DNA of 64,000 nt from an uncultured Eubacterium sp. (GTDB taxonomy: Bacteria > Bacillota > Clostridia > Oscillospirales > Acutalibacteraceae), in assembly GCA_905233545.1 (NCBI GenBank), contig CAJOEV010000004.1, positions 23,317 to 87,316 of the forward strand. Direction: 5' to 3'. Under the pieces are notes generated by a model that worked only from the letters and a program-made list of their open reading frames with translations, had not been told where the DNA came from and did not search any database. Made by a program: the position numbers and the translations under genes. Shown here in pieces: positions 33,870-43,274 of the stretch (its first letter is position 1; every line of letters starts with the position of its first letter).

Positions 33870-35526
33870 GGTTGATTATCCTCCTAAACGTATCAAACGG
33901 GTCTTCGCTTATTAAACACAAGAAAATAAAACTATCCATTGAGCCCGGCAGATAAAAACCATTATAATTAGCTCCTTCTAAATATGGCAATATACCTCTA
34001 CGAAAGTCGTTTAACAAGAGACTTCTAAAATCACTGGGTAATTCACTTGTTTCCATTGAATCAAAGTCATCTTCCCATTCAGAAAGATCCTCGTCATCAA
34101 TTTCCTCATCAGCATCAATATTGCTATAGAATCTATACTGCAAGGTTTCCAGCCAACTAGGAAGATAGTCTAACTCTTCCGGCATAGCTGAATCGTCAGC
34201 TCGTCCGGCGTAGTGATTTTGACTTTGTGATTCATAATAATCCAATAAGTATTTAATATGTGAAACCTTTAGTTTAATTACATAATAGTAAAAATATAAA
34301 ACCAAAAAATAATCTCTTTTTGCTGTTTCATTCCCATTAATTACATCCTTCAAATTGCTCCGCTTAAGCGAATCTCTGTTTAGTAATTGAAATCTCTTAT
34401 TATCTAAATCCTCATTATAAGATTCACCGAAAATTGATTCTAAAAAGCTTGCTTTTATTATGCTTAAATTGTTTGTTTCATCACTATCAATAATTGAAAT
34501 ATCCTGCAAGGCAGTCTTTAAATCAAAAGCTTTGATTTTCTTATAATAATCTGTTTCCTGTTTATTGTTGTTTTTGAGTTTTTGTTTTTCATCTTTAGCC
34601 AACGAAACGGCTTCCTCATCGTCCGGTATTATTCCTATTGACGAGTACAAAACATGCTTTTTTTGACGCTTCTCAATAAGTTTTAAACAGTCTTTATAAA
34701 CGGATTCAAACTTTATCACCTCATCATATAATTTCTGGAATTGAAACTGAGCTGATTTAGATGGATAACTAATAATACTATATTTATCATAATAAGTATG
34801 GGTTTTTGAAAGGCTAATTTTTTCTGTTTTTCTAAACCATCCGGATAAAGAATTTAAATATGAAAACAGGTCTTCTTCACTCAAAATACGGATGTTTAGA
34901 ATGTCTGCATTAGCAGTGAACTCGTTGGTATCACCTACATCTTTTAAACAAACAACTTTTGCTTTGAGTTGTTGAAAGTATTCGTATTTGGTGGTAGCAG
35001 AAGATTTAAGGCACCACCATGCAATAACCTCGTAAGGGTTTTTAAAATTAAAACCTTGCTGCTTTAGACCTTTAGTAAGCAGTGCATTTGCTTGTTTCTC
35101 GTTTAGATTCAATGCAAAGCATACAAATAATACATTATCTCTACTAATTGGCTTTTCTTGAGTTGATGATGACTTTTTTCCACCAATCCCAAAACAAAGA
35201 TTTACTGATTTTGTTAAAGTGTATGAAGTGTTATCAAATAAATAGTCCTTGCTTTTGATTCCAATTGTTTGTTTACCACTTTTTTTGATAAAATCAATGA
35301 AAAGAACATCATTTTCATCATCATAAATATCATAGTTTTTCATATCCGGATATGTTTCAACAATAATACGCTTTAAAAAAACTTTAAATGGGGGATCTAT
35401 CATGTTTTCAAATAAACCGCCAACAAAGCTTTCTGTGGCTTTGCATGATAACAGTTCTTTTTCTAAAGATAATAAATCGGCATTTAACAATAAACTTTCT
35501 GAATTTTTAGTTATATCTGTATTCAT
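33859..35526 (-). CDS. Uncharacterised protein between phosphatase and kinase
   Basis: 555 residues. The N-terminal part contains the helical block VLFVCFALNLNEKQANALL (about residue 130), which resembles a helical module found in Firmicutes regulatory proteins, though I cannot name it. The middle has a charged coiled segment (KLIEKRQKKHVLYS, KDEKQKLKNNNKQ). The C-terminus is acidic (DEEIDDEDLSEWEDDFDS) and then hydrophobic. AAGGAG is 6 bases before the ATG. It is coupled to the kinase by an 11-base overlap, so it may be its substrate or adaptor. Confidence 0.6.
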   Translation of the reverse strand: MNTDITKNSESLLLNADLLSLEKELLSCKATESFVGGLFENMIDPPFKVFLKRIIVETYPDMKNYDIYDDENDVLFIDFIKKSGKQTIGIKSKDYLFDNTSYTLTKSVNLCFGIGGKKSSSTQEKPISRDNVLFVCFALNLNEKQANALLTKGLKQQGFNFKNPYEVIAWWCLKSSATTKYEYFQQLKAKVVCLKDVGDTNEFTANADILNIRILSEEDLFSYLNSLSGWFRKTEKISLSKTHTYYDKYSIISYPSKSAQFQFQKLYDEVIKFESVYKDCLKLIEKRQKKHVLYSSIGIIPDDEEAVSLAKDEKQKLKNNNKQETDYYKKIKAFDLKTALQDISIIDSDETNNLSIIKASFLESIFGESYNEDLDNKRFQLLNRDSLKRSNLKDVINGNETAKRDYFLVLYFYYYVIKLKVSHIKYLLDYYESQSQNHYAGRADDSAMPEELDYLPSWLETLQYRFYSNIDADEEIDDEDLSEWEDDFDSMETSELPSDFRSLLLNDFRRGILPYLEGANYNGFYLPGSMDSFIFLCLISEDPFDTFRRIINLEI

Positions 35527-35564
35527 GATGCTTCTCCTTATCAGTCAATATTTGCCAATGTTAA

Positions 35565-36236
35565 TTATAACACAGCATTACTAATTATACAATATGTGGC
35601 ATCATCTCGAAACACGGTGAAATCTTTAATATTTTCTGTTTGCTTTGCATATTCTTTTGATGTTAAACATCCTTCAAAGCATCCATCTGTTCCAATAAAG
35701 AAAGAATCATCTTCATAACAGTCGCCCGATGTAGTTCTCAAATGCTCAAAAACATTTGGTGAATTAACAAAGTATGTATACTGTTTCGTTATACCGTTTT
35801 CGGGGTATGATAGAATATTAACGATATTATCACCATTCTTTTTTGCAATCAATCCATCACCGATATGAATGGTTATATATTTCTTGTTTATCTTGTCAAT
35901 TCCTAGAATTAATAAAGTACACATCATATCTGACAAGGTTGCATTTAAGTATTTTGCCTTTTCGAAAAGAGCTTGTTGGATATCAAAAATTAACTCTTTT
36001 TCCACCTGCTTTCTTTTAGCACTATCAAAAAAGTCTCGTCCATGCGTTTGATAATAGTTAGCACCAACATTTACTGCAACTGACGAAGCTTCTTTAGCAA
36101 CAGGAGAAGAGCCAGCCCCATCTGACATAATACAAAAGAAACAATTACCTGTTTCAACAACCCGAACAGAGTCTTCGTTTTGTTTGCCACATGACTTATG
36201 ATACTCTCCAATTTGTGAAAAAACTTGAAACTTAAT
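35565..36236 (-). CDS. PP2C-type protein phosphatase, non-ATG start
   Basis: About 223 residues. All PP2C metal-site motifs are present only if translation starts upstream of the first ATG: GKQNEDSV (motif 1), MSDGAGS, SDMMCTLLIL, HIGDGL and DDATYCI. The first ATG (36128) lies after motif 1, so it cannot be the real start. The frame is open back to a TAA at 36251-36249, with no ATG, GTG or TTG in between; AAGGGGGG precedes ATT-ATT, so ATT at 36236 is the best candidate. It follows, in the same frame, a 57-codon ORF. A sequencing error in the seven-C tract is an alternative. It should reverse the kinase encoded two genes downstream. Confidence 0.75.
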   Translation of the reverse strand: MKFQVFSQIGEYHKSCGKQNEDSVRVVETGNCFFCIMSDGAGSSPVAKEASSVAVNVGANYYQTHGRDFFDSAKRKQVEKELIFDIQQALFEKAKYLNATLSDMMCTLLILGIDKINKKYITIHIGDGLIAKKNGDNIVNILSYPENGITKQYTYFVNSPNVFEHLRTTSGDCYEDDSFFIGTDGCFEGCLTSKEYAKQTENIKDFTVFRDDATYCIISNAVL

Positions 36237-36248
36237 AATTACCCCCCC

Positions 36249-36422
36249 TTAACATGTTAAAATGTGCAGTTCAAGACACTGATCGGGTTGGCTGCTTTGG
36301 AATTCTCCAGATGTGAATGGCGAGCGTTGTATCTTGTGTTCAACGATAAGCAATTCGGAACAATCACTCTTTCTGACATCTTCCTCTCGCAAGTCAAGTA
36401 AAGCATAATAATTTGTAAACAT
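36249..36422 (-). CDS. Short ORF in frame with the PP2C gene
   Basis: 57 residues beginning MFTNYYALLDLREEDVRKSD, with AAGGAG 8 bases before the ATG. Its TAA stop is followed in the same frame by the PP2C sequence, with no other start. It may be a leader-like or partner protein that is translationally coupled to the phosphatase, or the N-terminal part of a longer protein if the stop is read through. No family recognised. Confidence 0.55.
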   Translation of the reverse strand: MFTNYYALLDLREEDVRKSDCSELLIVEHKIQRSPFTSGEFQSSQPDQCLELHILTC

Positions 36423-36446
36423 AATTCCATCTCCTTAAAAATAAAA

Positions 36447-36472
36447 TAGACTCAACATTTCTGTTAAGTCTA
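36447..36472 (-). terminator. Hairpin between the STAND gene and the short ORF
   Basis: TAGACTTAAC pairs with GTTGAGTCTA (one G-U), followed on the minus strand by TTTTATTTTT. It overlaps the transcription start of promoter 5. Confidence 0.75.
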
Positions 36473-36514
36473 TTAATATCATAAAGATTTTTATAAATTT
36501 GTTTTTTTGGTTTT
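36473..36514 (-). promoter_or_regulatory. AACC-type promoter 5 (upstream of 36422)
   Basis: Minus strand: AAAACCAAAAAAACAAAT begins at 36514; 30 bases after the CC comes TATTAA (36478-36473). No -35 box. It drives the short ORF, PP2C, the 555-residue protein and the kinase. Confidence 0.6.
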
Positions 36515-36515
36515 G

Positions 36516-39500
36516 TTAGATAATTCCACCATATTTTGCAAGCATTTTTAATACATCATAAGATAAACCTTGAACATTACTAAAGTCTGCATTTGAAACA
36601 TCCAAATCATATATAGGGTCGTTAATAATAAATGATTTTGAAGATGGTGTTAGATCTATTATCTTGAGATAATTATTTGGAGATAAAGCCGTTCCCCACT
36701 CATAGGCATAAAATGCAATCAACATAATTCCATAACTTAATAAATGGTGAGAGTTTTCTTTTTGATAAATGAGTTTTTCATCGTTTGAAATAAAGACTAG
36801 CTTTGTTAAGTTAGCAAAAACATATGTGACAAGAGGCTTTGACCAATGTCGTGCACTATACATTATTGAAGCAATATATTTTATATATTTTTGCGTATCT
36901 GGAAAGGAAAGAATTGATTTATTCACACCATATTTCAAAATGAATTCATTCAATTTGATAACAATTTCAGGTGTTGATTTGAAATTTGAAATAAAGAATT
37001 GTTTAAAAATAAAAGTTGCAATTATTGGTTTATAAGAATCATAGAACAATAAAAATGATTTGTCATAATCAACAATTTCAATAACATGACGGTCAATAAT
37101 ATTACCGTCGATATCAATTTTATATTCAAAATTTCTTATTTTTATACAATATCCATAATTGTGTTCAACACACAAAAATTCACCTTGAAACAAAAAGTTT
37201 CCTAATAACGGATCATTGTTAGCAAAAACCTCTTCTGGGATATCAAATCTTACCAAGATTCTATCGTCTGAAAAATCATATATTATGATTTGTTCTGTTA
37301 CATCGTTTTCTTCTTTTCCTATAAACTTTTGAGCCATAGAGTAATGTGTGCAAAAAGCAAATTTTGTCTCAGAGTTTTTAACTTTACGATATCTAAGGTT
37401 TAATTGATGGGCAAATGACGGCATAACAAACTTATTGCTACAAAGTAAATCATAGAAAGTAAACTCTGTTTCCTCATAATATGGGTATAATTCATCATTA
37501 CTCTTACTACTCCATAAAAACTGTTTGTTATTTGAATCTATATGTGTAGATTTTTCGCAGTTGTGAAATGCAAAATAGTGCCTTAAAAAAGGCTCATCAA
37601 TTAATTCTCTAGAACTGGTTTCTTCAGTTCCATAGACAATAAAATCTACATATTGAGGATGCCTGCTTTTGTGTTCGCATTCAAATGTACAGCTATCAAT
37701 ATTGTAAAGATATCTCTTACTGTTTTGCCTAGTACTTATAAAGCCATCAGAGTATATTGCAACAATATTATCGTCGATTTTTTCCCAATGATAATTAGAC
37801 TGATTAGGTATATGAAGATACTTTTTCAATCCCTTATCAATATCGTAAAAGCAGAAATTCTTTTTAGTCCTAAAAACAGCTATTCCTTTTTGACAAGTGA
37901 TTAATTCACCTTCCGAATCATCTAAAGCTTTAGGGTTTGTTCTTGAAAATGGTTCTCCTAATGACACAATACTATTCTTACAAACAATACTAGAAGGTAT
38001 AACATAATCGTCTGGGTCAGAAGGAGTGTTTTCGATAGTTTTATAATTGTAAATGTAAATCCTTGCGGTTGATTTGATTGCAACAACCGGTTCTTTCTCA
38101 GAAAAAAACACTTTATCATTCATGGAGCTTTTTTCTATTGTAACATTATACGCCTTATCAAATTCTTTACTCAATAAGCATTCAAGTCCAATGTAAAACA
38201 ATTCTAATACTTCTGAATCATTATAAAGGATAATTGCATTATTGTTTTTATTATGTTGATCTGTTGTTATTTTTATACTATCATATTTATTTAACGGAAA
38301 TTCAGCATATTCTGTAACCATGTGTGTAGTAAGGTTTACTGAATACAACACTCTGTCAAGAAAATAGAATAATTCTTCCTTATAAACGCCAACTGATTTG
38401 AACGATCTGTTTGTGGCATCACACTTTAAGCTACTTTTATAAACTCCATTATTGTATTGATAAATATCTGTTATTACAAGATTAATATCACTGTCTTCAT
38501 ATCTTAATACCGCAAAACATTCACCATCTATATCAAAAAGGCTGATTATGTTCTCCAAACAAAAACTGTTATTTAATTCACTAATCTCCATATTGTATAT
38601 ATTTATATAACAGTATTCATTCATATTGCTTAAAGTTTCAGCCAAGACCACAAAAGAGTTGTCTTTCGAAACGGCAAAACTTGTTGGATTTTGGACTACA
38701 TAATCATTTATGAAGCAAGAATCCTTCAATTTTGAATGTGAAAAATCTGTGTTTTTACAGTTTATTCCGGAAAAAGAGCATAAAGATAAATCGAGCCAGC
38801 TTAAATCTAAACCGCTCAATGAATATTCGCAAGAATTGATAATAATATCGATACAATTTTTTACAGCAATTTTGTATTCTGAATCTTTCTTTTCCACTTC
38901 AAATATTAGTTTAATTAAATCAGAATCTCCATTAGCAAAATGTAGATTGCTGTCTTTTCTTATATAATCCAAACAAGATAGTATTTTGGATTCCTTGCAG
39001 TTGCTAACGCTCAATCCGATTTGGTTACCTATTAACTCATTGGTTTCCCTGTCAAAAAGTTTAGTTTTAAGATTTGATACAGACTCTGCTATATCGATTT
39101 TTTCTGACTTCAAAGCATTAGATATATACAAAGCTTCAAAATAGCAATAGTATAATGGATGGGAAAATGAACAAATTATCTCATCACAAGCTCTGTCAAA
39201 TGCAATAGTATTTAAAAAGAAAAGGCTTTCAATCAATTCAGCATTATTATCATTATTTGGAATACTTATCTTATTTATAGAACTATCAAAAGTGTATTTG
39301 GGGAGAAAAGTAAAAATAAACCTTTCATAATCATATCTATTCTTTATTTCAGCATTTGCATAATAACGCTTTATGTAACTTTGTATAATCTCTGCTTTTG
39401 TTATTGCTTTTTTGCTAAGATCATTTTTGCTAGGATCATAAAAATCAATAAACTTATAAAGAAAATATGGTGTATTAAGCAGCTCAAGCCAAGAAGGGTC

Positions 39501-40055
39501 TATTTCATCAAATATGACACTATGATTATTTAATACTTTAACAATCTTTTCTTCGTCAATTATTCCAAAACCCCTAATTATTTCATATTTTTCAAAAGGC
39601 TTCTTTTGAGTGTCTTCATCAAGGTGTGTAGAATAAACAATGGAAACACTTTTATATTTGTTTAATCCCATTATTTCTGTTAGAACACTGTTTTTGTCTA
39701 ATTCATCCAGAAACTGAACCTCATCAATAATAACTAAGTAATGAAAACTATCATTATTAAAACACTTTTCTAAACATTTTTTTAATAACAAATCACTTTC
39801 GCCATCATTAATTGATAGATCCCCACTATACTTATCAATAATATATTTGAAAAGAGTATCCGGAAGCTCTGTATCAGCATTTTTCAAATTCAGGAGTTCA
39901 TAACAGTCGATATAAAGGGGAATAATGTTCTCTTTTATTGCTTCTTTACATATATATTTCAGGTATGTGGTTTTGCCTGCACCAAATTTTGAGCACAAAA
40001 CAATCCTTTGCGCTTCATTAGAAAGCAACTTATCTTTCAATTCTGTGTGTTTCAT
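36516..40055 (-). CDS. STAND-like ATPase with pentapeptide and propeller-like regions
   Basis: 1179 residues from ATG 40055 (AAGGTG 6 bases upstream). The N-terminal P-loop ATPase has Walker A FGAGKTTYL (Gly25-Thr30) and Walker B YLVIIDEVQ (Asp111, Glu112), followed by helical arms to about residue 400. Residues 411-448 have pentapeptide-like repeats (LSGLDLSWLDL, NCKNTDFSHSKL). From about 450 to 900 the sequence has repeated beta-blade-like units, suggesting a propeller. The last 60 residues return to a pentapeptide-like NADFSNVQGLS. Such architecture is typical of signal-transduction ATPases that sense a ligand through the repeats. It has its own canonical promoter. Confidence 0.72.
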   Translation of the reverse strand: MKHTELKDKLLSNEAQRIVLCSKFGAGKTTYLKYICKEAIKENIIPLYIDCYELLNLKNADTELPDTLFKYIIDKYSGDLSINDGESDLLLKKCLEKCFNNDSFHYLVIIDEVQFLDELDKNSVLTEIMGLNKYKSVSIVYSTHLDEDTQKKPFEKYEIIRGFGIIDEEKIVKVLNNHSVIFDEIDPSWLELLNTPYFLYKFIDFYDPSKNDLSKKAITKAEIIQSYIKRYYANAEIKNRYDYERFIFTFLPKYTFDSSINKISIPNNDNNAELIESLFFLNTIAFDRACDEIICSFSHPLYYCYFEALYISNALKSEKIDIAESVSNLKTKLFDRETNELIGNQIGLSVSNCKESKILSCLDYIRKDSNLHFANGDSDLIKLIFEVEKKDSEYKIAVKNCIDIIINSCEYSLSGLDLSWLDLSLCSFSGINCKNTDFSHSKLKDSCFINDYVVQNPTSFAVSKDNSFVVLAETLSNMNEYCYINIYNMEISELNNSFCLENIISLFDIDGECFAVLRYEDSDINLVITDIYQYNNGVYKSSLKCDATNRSFKSVGVYKEELFYFLDRVLYSVNLTTHMVTEYAEFPLNKYDSIKITTDQHNKNNNAIILYNDSEVLELFYIGLECLLSKEFDKAYNVTIEKSSMNDKVFFSEKEPVVAIKSTARIYIYNYKTIENTPSDPDDYVIPSSIVCKNSIVSLGEPFSRTNPKALDDSEGELITCQKGIAVFRTKKNFCFYDIDKGLKKYLHIPNQSNYHWEKIDDNIVAIYSDGFISTRQNSKRYLYNIDSCTFECEHKSRHPQYVDFIVYGTEETSSRELIDEPFLRHYFAFHNCEKSTHIDSNNKQFLWSSKSNDELYPYYEETEFTFYDLLCSNKFVMPSFAHQLNLRYRKVKNSETKFAFCTHYSMAQKFIGKEENDVTEQIIIYDFSDDRILVRFDIPEEVFANNDPLLGNFLFQGEFLCVEHNYGYCIKIRNFEYKIDIDGNIIDRHVIEIVDYDKSFLLFYDSYKPIIATFIFKQFFISNFKSTPEIVIKLNEFILKYGVNKSILSFPDTQKYIKYIASIMYSARHWSKPLVTYVFANLTKLVFISNDEKLIYQKENSHHLLSYGIMLIAFYAYEWGTALSPNNYLKIIDLTPSSKSFIINDPIYDLDVSNADFSNVQGLSYDVLKMLAKYGGII

Positions 40056-40072
40056 TATTATCACCTTATTTT

Positions 40073-40101
40073 ATTGTATATTATCTTCTGTGTAAAATCA
40101 A
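40073..40101 (-). promoter_or_regulatory. Canonical promoter of the STAND-like gene
   Basis: Minus strand TTGATT (40101-40096), a 17-base spacer and TACAAT (40078-40073). Unlike its neighbours it lacks the AACC motif. Confidence 0.65.
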
Positions 40102-40106
40102 GCGTT

Positions 40107-40135
40107 AAGCACACTGCCCGTTGAGCAGTGTGCTT
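40107..40135. terminator. Hairpin after the Lon-like gene
   Basis: AAGCACACTGC (40107-40117) pairs with GCAGTGTGCTT (40125-40135), an 11-bp perfect stem. The T run is weak on the minus strand, so termination may be partial. Confidence 0.65.
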
Positions 40136-40140
40136 GTTTG

Positions 40141-43100
40141 CTATAACGATTTTGTGTTTGTTTCGAATAACTCATTGCAAACTACATTTACATGAGAAAC
40201 TGGAACAATTGTAATTCTTTTATCATACTGGGATAATTCTTCAATCATATGCTCGTAGTTCTGCTGAGGAATAAACACCTTAGTGCAGCCATTTTCTATT
40301 GCCGCCTCAATCTTTTGTTTGACTCCGCCAACAGCGAACACATTACCAAAAAGATCTATCTCTCCTGTGAACGCATAAGTAGAATTAACAGAAATCCCAT
40401 ATTCGCAACTTAAAATGGAAACTGTCGTTGCAAGACCTGCTGAGGGTCCGTCCTTGGGAACTGCGCCTTCCGAAAAATGGGTGAAGTACTTTTTGCTTTT
40501 ACAATCAGAATTAAGGGTACCTGCAACGAATCTGGCAAGTTCGACCGACTCTGACAGACATTCCTTTGCTAAACCCGTTAACTTGTTTTCCGAATGATGA
40601 ATTGTTTCAATTGCAAATACATTGCCTAATCCACTCGAACTATTAACAGATAAGCCATTTACAATTCCAGGCTCATTCATCGTTGGGATATTTCCTCTTT
40701 TTATTGAAGGTTTTCCTAACACCTTTATAACGTCATCAACATCAACAAGATACTGTTCGTGCTCAAGCAAAATGTCAGAAATAATCTTTTTCCCGTTGGT
40801 TTTAAGTTCTCTGACACCAGCTGTTTCAGTATAATTATCAATCATAAAGTCAATTGAATCGTCGCTGAACTGAATGTCACCCGAAGTGATATTTACTTCC
40901 TCCAATAACGCAGGAAGAACCTTTTCATTGAATATTTTTTTCTTTTCCGACTTGCTATAGCCTTCAAGATAAATAACCTCAAATCTGTCAAGAAGTTCCT
41001 CAGGAATTAATTCAGCATGGTTTGCGGTTGCAACAAATATCACATTAGAGCAGTTAATTGTAACCCCAAGATACGAATCTGTATACTCTTTTAGTCCAAG
41101 CAGATTCAAAAATGAGGATATTACTCCGTATCCTTGTGCATGGTTAGTATTAATCTTGTCAAATTCGTCTAAAATAATGACCGCATCTCGTCCTGTGTTT
41201 GAAAGAGCATTTGAAATGCAACCGTAATTACCGGAATGCACATGGGATGGCACGCCAACAATGTAACCGGAATCATTAATACCGTTACAGGATATGAAAG
41301 CATGTGGATAATTAATTGATTCTGCTACTGACATTGCTAATGTCGTTTTTCCAACTCCGGGAGGACTAATAATTAGAATATTTGCAGCTCGACCTGTTTT
41401 AAGAGAGTGGTTAATAGCTCTGGCAAAGGTCCTTTTTAATTCATCGAGCCCATAATGTGACTTGTCAACATCATCGTTAAACTTTTGCAAATCAAATTCA
41501 CATTTAACGCTACGTTCTCTATAAATATTGGCAATACATTTTAACTTGTTTATTGCAACATCTTTTAATCCGGTAGTATCATTAACAACGCTTGCCTCTT
41601 TTATTAATCTTTCAATTGTTTTTTGATCAGAATCCGAAAAGAGGCTTTTGTTTTGTTTATAAACAAAAATAGGATTTGTATGAAGTTCTTCATAATCCAA
41701 AATTGTATCTACTTCAGCTACTGACAAGGATTTCTGTTTAAAATCAATATTATTTTCAAATGCATAGTTATATAGCGTCTCGATATTACGTCTCAAATCA
41801 TGGCAACCATCATCCAAACAGTACAGACGAATTATTTGTTTTAACGCACTTTCTGATATGTAATCGATCCCGTCATCCTCATTCCACTTTTGGCATATTT
41901 CAGGAATTATATACTTTCTGGCAATTTGCAGTTTTTCGTCATCGCTGTATTCATCTATTTTTATTACTAAATCAAAACAGTCTCTAATGCTTGGATTAAT
42001 ATCTTTTTCGCCTGTTGCAGTCGCAATAAACCATGTTGACCTGCAGTCAACTTTGCAACCAGAGAAAACATCATAATAGAAGCCATTTCCCAACATATCT
42101 TTATAGGCATTATTTGGATCTCCGTCTTTTCCAAATGTTTTGGGAACCCTATCTATGCCTTCAAAAATCACTGTCGCATCTGTCGTTTGTATCAAATAGA
42201 AGTTTTGCCCAATGGCTCCAGTCTTTGAGGCATCATAGCAACTATCATCACCGCTCAAATCAAGGAGACTATTAAGAGATCCGCAAGGCACTGAAAAAGA
42301 CGGCTTTTTTCTTAATTCTGCTATCACATTAGCAAAGAATGTTTTGCCACATCCTGATGGAGCAACGATAAGTATTTTTACTCCCCTACCATTACACCTT
42401 TTAGAAGTTGCAATTGCTGCGCAAATTTTATTTTTAGCAGTTTCCATACCAAAAACTTTTTCATCAAGTATTTTTCGAGCTTCAATTGCTGTCGTTTTTT
42501 CCGGATGATATCTGGTATTAATCATAGCAATTTTTAGCATCTCATCTGCTCTCTTATGATGACTACTTAGCAGTCTTTCAATTGATGAACGTGTAGATGC
42601 AGGATAAGTGTTTTTGCAAAGCCGATATTTAAGTCTATAATCATCCCTGTTCATTTCATAAGGGACGGGCACATCCACATCATAATATTCGGGCGCGCCC
42701 ATCTGATCCAATATGTTGTTTTTCAATGCATCAGGAATGTAATCAAATTCTTTTGGTAGACCAAAGGTCAACTCTTTGGATTCTTCTCTTTTACGCGATT
42801 CGATTTCTTTCTTTTCTAATAATTCTAAATTATGTTTTAAAATGTATTCATCAAATGCCGCCCTGTTTTTTTCAGTATCCTCCATTATTTTGCTGACGTG
42901 AATAATGCCTTCTTTTATTCGCGAACATAACAATAAAACCTTAATGTCCGTTTTTAAAGATACTCCTTTTTTTAATAAGGTAGCACATATTTTACAGCAG
43001 TATCTTTTACCTTTCTCGGTTTTAACAAGTATGTCATATGGTTTTTGATGATTGTCTATACCAACATCAATAACAACCCCACTTATAGAGAATTTTTTAC

Positions 43101-43182
43101 TCTTTGCAATTTCTTCTTCCTCCATCTGACAGAACTGCTCACTAAAGCTAATCTTTCGTAAAATTGTTTCACTGTTTTCCAT
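40141..43182 (-). CDS. Twin-AAA+ Lon-like Ser/Lys protease
   Basis: 1013 residues. The N-terminal 240 residues hold an OB-like region and coiled coil. AAA+ module 1 has Walker A APSGCGKT (274-281), but its Walker B reads VIFEGID, without the usual DE pair. AAA+ module 2 has SPPGVGKT (606-613) and VIILDEFD (668-675), preceded by the Lon-type HYGLDELKRTF. The C-terminal Lon protease domain has GPSAG with Ser914 and VGGVKQK with Lys955, spaced 41 residues as in Lon. Classical Lon has one AAA+ module, so this is a different architecture. AAAGGAG precedes the ATG. AACC-type promoter 6 drives it. Confidence 0.88.
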   Translation of the reverse strand: MENSETILRKISFSEQFCQMEEEEIAKSKKFSISGVVIDVGIDNHQKPYDILVKTEKGKRYCCKICATLLKKGVSLKTDIKVLLLCSRIKEGIIHVSKIMEDTEKNRAAFDEYILKHNLELLEKKEIESRKREESKELTFGLPKEFDYIPDALKNNILDQMGAPEYYDVDVPVPYEMNRDDYRLKYRLCKNTYPASTRSSIERLLSSHHKRADEMLKIAMINTRYHPEKTTAIEARKILDEKVFGMETAKNKICAAIATSKRCNGRGVKILIVAPSGCGKTFFANVIAELRKKPSFSVPCGSLNSLLDLSGDDSCYDASKTGAIGQNFYLIQTTDATVIFEGIDRVPKTFGKDGDPNNAYKDMLGNGFYYDVFSGCKVDCRSTWFIATATGEKDINPSIRDCFDLVIKIDEYSDDEKLQIARKYIIPEICQKWNEDDGIDYISESALKQIIRLYCLDDGCHDLRRNIETLYNYAFENNIDFKQKSLSVAEVDTILDYEELHTNPIFVYKQNKSLFSDSDQKTIERLIKEASVVNDTTGLKDVAINKLKCIANIYRERSVKCEFDLQKFNDDVDKSHYGLDELKRTFARAINHSLKTGRAANILIISPPGVGKTTLAMSVAESINYPHAFISCNGINDSGYIVGVPSHVHSGNYGCISNALSNTGRDAVIILDEFDKINTNHAQGYGVISSFLNLLGLKEYTDSYLGVTINCSNVIFVATANHAELIPEELLDRFEVIYLEGYSKSEKKKIFNEKVLPALLEEVNITSGDIQFSDDSIDFMIDNYTETAGVRELKTNGKKIISDILLEHEQYLVDVDDVIKVLGKPSIKRGNIPTMNEPGIVNGLSVNSSSGLGNVFAIETIHHSENKLTGLAKECLSESVELARFVAGTLNSDCKSKKYFTHFSEGAVPKDGPSAGLATTVSILSCEYGISVNSTYAFTGEIDLFGNVFAVGGVKQKIEAAIENGCTKVFIPQQNYEHMIEELSQYDKRITIVPVSHVNVVCNELFETNTKSL

Positions 43183-43274
43183 TTCTTGCTCCTTTCGCTT
43201 AAATTAGTCAATTATCCAATTACAAAATCAATTTGAGTTTTGAAACAATCGTTACAAAATACTCCATCAATGAA

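Noticed and set aside
36126..36128. Taking the first ATG as the PP2C start
   Set aside because: It would remove the first metal-binding motif (NED), which is present just upstream in frame.
40141..43182. BREX BrxL for the Lon-like protein
   Set aside because: BrxL has one AAA+ module and no BREX partners (PglX, PglZ, BrxC) are in the window.
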